Assembly (NCBI GenBank): GCA_964501365.1
Contig: CAZCST010000012.1
Coordinates: forward strand, 62,001-126,000
From: CAZAMB01 sp964501365
Lineage (GTDB): Bacteria > Planctomycetota > Phycisphaerae > UBA1845
Direction of reading: 5' to 3'
Length of the DNA stretch: 64,000 nucleotides
Positions 59,934-64,000 of this stretch are shown here, piece after piece. The first letter of the stretch is position 1. Every line of letters begins with the position of its first letter. A program made the position numbers and the translations under genes. The notes beneath the pieces are model-generated. The model saw only the letters and a list, made by a program, of their open reading frames with translations, was not told the origin of the DNA and did not search any database.

Positions 59934-60604
59934 GTACCCGGCTCGCTGAGCAGCTTCTTCGCGTCGGCGATCAGTTGCGGCTGATTCTGTGCGTCCGTGC
60001 CCAGGTACGCGCCGCGAATCCGCCCCTTTCGATCCACGAGCACGAGATACGCGCTATGGATCAACTCCTTGCCATCGCCCGCCGGAACGACCGTCTGAAA
60101 GAAGCCCGACTTCACCAGATCGTGCATGGCCGATTCCTTGTCGGTGGTCAGAAACCACCAGCGATTGGCATCGGCGTGGAATCGATTGGCGTAATCGTGC
60201 AGCACCGACGGCGTATCGACCAGCGGATCGAGGGAGAACGTCACCAACTGCAGATCGGGTTGATCCTGAAATTGCATTTGCAGCCGTTGGAATCGCGCAC
60301 TGAGTTCCGGACACGGTCCCGAGCATCGCGTAAATACAAAATCCGCGATCCAAACCTTGCCCAGCAAGTCGCCTTTGGTAACCACTCTTCCGCTGCGTTC
60401 GGTGAGTGAAAAATCCGGAATTGGCTGCCCGATCGGAAGCGGCCCGGCCACCACTCCCGTCTTCCATGTCAGCGCCCACGCGAAAAATGCGCCGGCCAAC
60501 ACCAGCACCAGCGCTCCCCATAGCGCGAACCGCACGGTCGCAGAGGCCGCGCCCCCCTCCGGCTCGCGCGCATCCACATTGGGTGAAGCGACCGATTGCG
60601 TCAT
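59930..60604 (-). CDS. SCO1/SenC-type copper chaperone
   Basis: The 224-residue membrane-anchored protein (ALWGALVLVLAGAFFAWAL) has a thioredoxin-like fold with FVFTRCSGPCPELSARFQRL, the CxxxC copper-binding motif, and a later His in LIHSAYLVLVDRKG. SCO proteins metallate the CuA site of cytochrome c oxidase. It overlaps the ABC permease gene by 4 bp (60601-60604). Together with DUF420 the context points to cytochrome oxidase biogenesis. Confidence 0.93.
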   Translation of the reverse strand: MTQSVASPNVDAREPEGGAASATVRFALWGALVLVLAGAFFAWALTWKTGVVAGPLPIGQPIPDFSLTERSGRVVTKGDLLGKVWIADFVFTRCSGPCPELSARFQRLQMQFQDQPDLQLVTFSLDPLVDTPSVLHDYANRFHADANRWWFLTTDKESAMHDLVKSGFFQTVVPAGDGKELIHSAYLVLVDRKGRIRGAYLGTDAQNQPQLIADAKKLLSEPGT

Positions 60605-61362
60605 TTGCTTTTCTCCATCACGTACACCGACACTCCAATGGTAAGGGCTGCGAACAGCAGCGTAAGCGAGAGGGACAAGATTGCTGAAGGCTCATTCGCG
60701 GCGCCTGTGCCTGTTCCAGCGTACATCGCCCGTCGAATCGCCGACACGCCATAGGTGAGCGGGTTGGCAGCCATGATGACTCGGAGCCAACCGGACGCCC
60801 CGCCCGCAGGAAAGAATGCCCCTGACAACAGCCACATGGGCATGAGCACCAGGTTCATAATGGCGTGGAACCCCTGCGTCGAATCCATCGGCCAGGCGAT
60901 GAGGAACCCCAGGCCGCTGAGTCCAAGCGAAACGAGCAATAGGACGACCAATGTCCCAAGGAATGAAGCGACAGTAAGGTGCAGCCCGGCAAGCGGAGCG
61001 AGAAGCAGGAACAACCCGGCCTGGCCCAAGGCAAGGGTCGTACTCCCCAACACTTTTCCCAACACGATGGAGATTCTGCTTGCCGGTGACGCGACGACGG
61101 CCTGAAGGAAGCCGGCTTTGCGATCCTCGATAATCGAAATCATCGCGAAAATGGCCGTGAAAAGCACGATGAGCGCCAGCGTGCCGGGGAATGCGTATTC
61201 CAGATAATGGATGCTCTGGCCTTCCACCGTACCGGGCGGACGAAAAGAGCGTCCCAGGCCCGATCCGATGAGCAGCCAGAACACGATCGGCGTCCCAAAC
61301 GCACCAATGACGCGGCTTCTTTGTCGTAGGAATCGAACGACCTCGCGACGCCAGAGCGACAT
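60601..61362 (-). CDS. ABC-2 type transporter permease
   Basis: The 253-residue protein from the Met at 61362 (SLWRREVVRFLRQRSRVIGA) has six predicted helices and the ABC-2 signature ALIVLFTAIFAMISIIEDR and MSLVLMPMWLLSGAFFPAG-like end. Upstream in-frame Met codons would add up to 60 residues without homology. No ATPase gene is adjacent; its partner must lie outside the group. Position with SCO1 and DUF420 suggests a role in cofactor or heme delivery, as such permeases are common in oxidase-assembly clusters. Confidence 0.85.
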   Translation of the reverse strand: MSLWRREVVRFLRQRSRVIGAFGTPIVFWLLIGSGLGRSFRPPGTVEGQSIHYLEYAFPGTLALIVLFTAIFAMISIIEDRKAGFLQAVVASPASRISIVLGKVLGSTTLALGQAGLFLLLAPLAGLHLTVASFLGTLVVLLLVSLGLSGLGFLIAWPMDSTQGFHAIMNLVLMPMWLLSGAFFPAGGASGWLRVIMAANPLTYGVSAIRRAMYAGTGTGAANEPSAILSLSLTLLFAALTIGVSVYVMEKSK

Positions 61363-61598
61363 CGCCGGGAGCCACAACTGGGAACCTCTTGTCGATTCAG
61401 CCGACACGCTGATGCACGCTCCATTGCAACCAGGCCCCGGAGGCCCCGAATGCCCGAACTTCTCTATCCCGGCCAGTCTAGTAGCGTTCAAGCTTCTGTC
61501 CATTGAGCAAGAGATCCAGCTTTTTGCCGAAATACGCACTCTGTGATATAATTCGAACTGAATTTGCCACCATGACTATCTAAGGCTGATCCGTAGCG

Positions 61599-62993
61599 AT
61601 GCCCAAACAAACCCGCGTATCTTTTGTCTCCCTTGGCTGTGCCAAGAACCTCGTGGACTCCGAGAAAATGCTCGGACAACTGGCCGAGGCCGGTTGTGCC
61701 ATCACCGCCGACGAAAACCACGCGGACGTGACCGTCATTAATACCTGCGGGTTTCTCGACGCCTCCCGCGTGGAGGCTGACCAGGTCATCCGGGAGGCCG
61801 TGGAACGCAAGCGCACCGGGTCGCTCAAGCGAGTCGTCGTTGCGGGTTGCCTCGTTCAACGCGACAAGGAGGCGATTCTCGATCGCGTTCCAGGAATCGA
61901 CGCCCTTGTCGGTGTAAATAGTCGCGACGATATCGTTCAGGCTGTTCTGGGGCGTTCGGGGGCCAACGGGAAGCGGCAGAAAAGGACAAACAAGGACGGT
62001 GCTCCGGACCTCTACCTCGCCGACTACCATCCGTTTGTTCAGATCGATACTGCGCGGCTCAGGCTGACTCCACGGCATTACGCCTACCTCCGCATCAGCG
62101 AAGGCTGCGACCAGAAATGTACATTCTGCACCATCCCGTCGATCCGCGGGCCGATGCATTGCAAGCCGCCGCAACTTGTTCTAGAAGAAGCCCGCGAATT
62201 CATTTCCGACGGAGTCCGGGAAATCAGCCTTATCGGCCAGGACACCACCAGCTATGGTCTGGGCGCTGACCCGCTCGATGCCGGTCTGGCAGGCCTGCTG
62301 CGGATGCTCAACGGCCTCGACGGTCTCGGTTGGATCCGGCTCATGTACGTCTATCCGTCTGTATTTACGGATGACATGATCGACGCCATCGCCGAGTGCG
62401 AACATGTCTGCAAGTACATTGACATTCCTCTGCAGCACATTAACGACCGCGTACTCAAGGCCATGCACCGCCGGATCGATCGGCGGCAGACCGAGACCCT
62501 TCTGCAAAAAATTCGTGATCGCATCCCCGGCGTGACGATACGTACAACGATGATCGTTGGTTTTCCGGGTGAGACGCAGGCCGAGTTCGACGAGCTGACG
62601 AAATTCGTCAGCGATTTCGGGTTCGACGCTCTGGGCGTGTTCCCGTACTCGCGCGAAGAGAATACGCCGGCGGGCCGTATGGCGGGGCAGCTCTCCAACG
62701 AAGTGAAACAGGAGCGAGTCGATGCCCTGATGCTCGCTCAGCAGGACGTCGCTTTCGCGATCGCCGACCGTCATGTAGGCTCATCGTTCGAAGTGCTGAT
62801 CGATTCGGTGTCGCCGGGCGGCGAAGTCTGGGCCCGCCACGAAGGACAGGCGCCGATGGTGGACAGCGCGACACGGCTGGACCGCTGCGACGCAGCGCCG
62901 GGAGAATTCATCAACGTCCGCTGCACGGGCCGCGACGGATACGACCTGATCGCCCGCCCTGTTCGGCAGGCTCTTCGCGTCCTGCGAGCATGA
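61599..62993 (+). CDS. rimO: Ribosomal protein uS12 methylthiotransferase RimO
   Basis: The 464-residue protein has the UPF0004 N-terminal domain with Cys in LGCAKNLVDS, NTCGFLD and AGCLVQRDK for one 4Fe-4S cluster, the radical-SAM CDQKCTFCTIP for the second, and a C-terminal TRAM-like domain. It methylthiolates an Asp in uS12. It is followed by pgsA with a 4-bp overlap (62990-62993), so the two genes form an operon. Confidence 0.95.
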   Translation: MPKQTRVSFVSLGCAKNLVDSEKMLGQLAEAGCAITADENHADVTVINTCGFLDASRVEADQVIREAVERKRTGSLKRVVVAGCLVQRDKEAILDRVPGIDALVGVNSRDDIVQAVLGRSGANGKRQKRTNKDGAPDLYLADYHPFVQIDTARLRLTPRHYAYLRISEGCDQKCTFCTIPSIRGPMHCKPPQLVLEEAREFISDGVREISLIGQDTTSYGLGADPLDAGLAGLLRMLNGLDGLGWIRLMYVYPSVFTDDMIDAIAECEHVCKYIDIPLQHINDRVLKAMHRRIDRRQTETLLQKIRDRIPGVTIRTTMIVGFPGETQAEFDELTKFVSDFGFDALGVFPYSREENTPAGRMAGQLSNEVKQERVDALMLAQQDVAFAIADRHVGSSFEVLIDSVSPGGEVWARHEGQAPMVDSATRLDRCDAAPGEFINVRCTGRDGYDLIARPVRQALRVLRA

Positions 62994-63607
62994 AAAGCGC
63001 ACTCAACATTCCCAACCAGATCACGGTGGCCCGGCTGATTCTGGCCATCGTCTTTTTCGTCGTGCTCTCGCAATATGTGCACGGCGACACTCCGACGTGG
63101 AAGCTCGATCTGGCGAATCTCATTTTCATCGTTGCCGCCGGCACCGACTTTGTAGATGGATACCTCGCCCGAAAGTGGGGACAGGTTACGCCATTGGGGC
63201 GCGTGCTCGACCCGATGGTGGACAAGATTCTCATCTGCGGCTGCTTTATTCTTTTCCTCGACAACGGCTTTGAGAACGCCGCCGGATACAACCTCACCGA
63301 GACGAAGGCCTGGATGGTGCTCATCATCGTCGGCCGGGAGCTTCTGATCACCGGTCTTCGCGGGTTCAACGAGGCCCAGGGCGTCGCCTTTGGAGCCGGG
63401 CTGCATGGCAAGATCAAGATGTGGCTCCAGTGCATCGCTGCGCCGGTGATTCTATTCCTCATAGCCCACGAAGATTCGCTGATGTCGGCCTCCGCCGCCG
63501 CAACGGTGAAGAAGACGCTCATCTGGGCCACTGTGATCGTCACCGCGCTCTCCATGGGGCAATACCTTGCCCGCTCCCGCCATATCCTCGACAAAAGCAT
63601 GTCGTAG
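62990..63607 (+). CDS. pgsA: CDP-diacylglycerol--glycerol-3-phosphate 3-phosphatidyltransferase
   Basis: The 205-residue integral membrane enzyme has the CDP-alcohol phosphotransferase motif DGYLARKWG...GRVLDPMVDK (D-G-x2-A-R-x8-G-x3-D-x3-D) and several membrane helices. It makes phosphatidylglycerophosphate, the first committed step to phosphatidylglycerol. Its start overlaps the rimO stop by 4 bp. Confidence 0.93.
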   Translation: MKSALNIPNQITVARLILAIVFFVVLSQYVHGDTPTWKLDLANLIFIVAAGTDFVDGYLARKWGQVTPLGRVLDPMVDKILICGCFILFLDNGFENAAGYNLTETKAWMVLIIVGRELLITGLRGFNEAQGVAFGAGLHGKIKMWLQCIAAPVILFLIAHEDSLMSASAAATVKKTLIWATVIVTALSMGQYLARSRHILDKSMS

Positions 63608-64000
63608 CGAATTCGGTTTGTTTCCCCGCCACGCGATAAGGTGCGTCTTTCAAACGGCTTTGTTCCATCAGTTTTCGTTTTCGTGTTTGGGCGGACGGCC
63701 GAGCAAAGTCGTGCTGAAAAACGGGTTCGTTTTGACAAGTACTGGTTTTGCAATGGTAGGCTAATGTTAGGTATCCACCACATATGGTGGGTGCGGTGCG
63801 TTGCCGGGGCAAAAGCCTTGGAAAGCGGAGAGCAGAAAGCAGAAAGCGGAAAGCAGAAAACGGAAACGGGAAAGCGAAGAGTGGCCATGCCGTCGGTGGT
63901 TGGACTTCCCTCGCGCATCATCTCTATAGAACATGCGGGGCGCGCGCGGTTTGGATGGTATCTGCGATCACCGGATTGGGTTTCACCGCAGAGGCGCTGA
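63608..64000. other. Right end of window, no firm gene
   Basis: After pgsA the sequence has a small inverted repeat (CCACC-acatat-GGTGG near 63776-63791) and a purine-rich tandem stretch at 63824-63882 built from AGCAGAAAGC/GGAAAG units. One short frame runs to a TGA at the very end, but it crosses the purine tract and has no recognisable protein features. Confidence 0.5.
63824..63882. repeat. Purine-rich short tandem repeats
   Basis: The plus strand repeats variants of AGCAGAAAGC and GGAAAGCAG, giving a nearly pyrimidine-free tract of about 55 bp downstream of pgsA. It may be an unstable slip-prone repeat. Confidence 0.6.

Overview
The window looks like a chromosomal segment of a Planctomycetota bacterium, possibly from the Phycisphaerae; the class cannot be fixed from sequence alone. 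The signs are prepilin-like pseudopilins, PEP-CTERM and IPTL-CTERM exported proteins, an ECF sigma factor next to a Ser/Thr kinase with TPRs, the CGYDLTG-type zinc ribbon on several membrane proteins, DUF2617, a SecD-SecF fusion with a long helical insertion, and several very Cys-rich or Asp-rich secreted proteins. Coding is GC-rich, so many long antisense frames are spurious.

Layout. 1-5.7 kb: the 3' end of cinA, a pseudopilin, a PEP-CTERM protein, three complex I genes (nuoI, nuoA, nuoB), then a tightly overlapped three-gene cassette (TIGR04255 family, an unknown protein, and a possible Cys/His hydrolase). 5.7-9.3 kb: serS, two tandem zinc-ribbon membrane paralogues and a two-lobed aspartic protease. 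9.4-15.7 kb: a secreted reprolysin-like metalloprotease and a beta-helix adhesin-like protein, both ending in Cys-rich repeats. 16-19.8 kb: palindromic repeats, a small exported protein, and an ECF sigma/STPK operon.

20.5-30.1 kb: a probable tRNA-Ala-targeted genomic island. An intact tRNA-Ala(GGC) lies at its right end beside a decayed integrase. A 26-bp near-copy of the tRNA anticodon/T-arm segment lies at 20.53 kb. The cargo is a 2296-residue lipoprotein with calcium-type Asp repeats and a segment resembling the oligomerisation region of anthrax protective antigen, plus an EGF/Asp-repeat lipoprotein that appears to lack a normal start codon.

30.2-38.2 kb: a Nudix hydrolase, a pseudopilin with a clear terminator, a DUF2617 protein and secDF. 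38.2-47.1 kb: a DUF11 protein, then succinate dehydrogenase B, A and C, with sdhC separated from sdhA by two small membrane proteins and a striking CC-repeat protein. 47.3-53.3 kb: DUF2752, a polytopic TPR protein, an Asn/Asp-rich lipoprotein and a large sugar-dehydrogenase-like protein with IPTL-CTERM. 53.3-53.9 kb: an AhpD-like peroxidase frame with an in-frame TGA exactly at the second catalytic Cys, followed by a SECIS-like hairpin, so a probable selenoprotein. 54-64 kb: an L,D-transpeptidase, folC, aroB, DUF5655, sucD, a cytochrome-oxidase-assembly-like group (zinc-ribbon protein, DUF420, SCO1, ABC-2 permease), rimO and pgsA.

Housekeeping functions (complex I, succinate dehydrogenase, SucD, SCO1/DUF420) point to respiratory metabolism. 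The accessory genes are mostly large exported, disulfide-rich or Ca-binding proteins. The observations most worth testing are the TGA-containing peroxidase, the tRNA-Ala island with its PA-like lipoprotein, the CC-repeat protein inside the sdh locus, and the three-gene overlapped cassette after nuoB.
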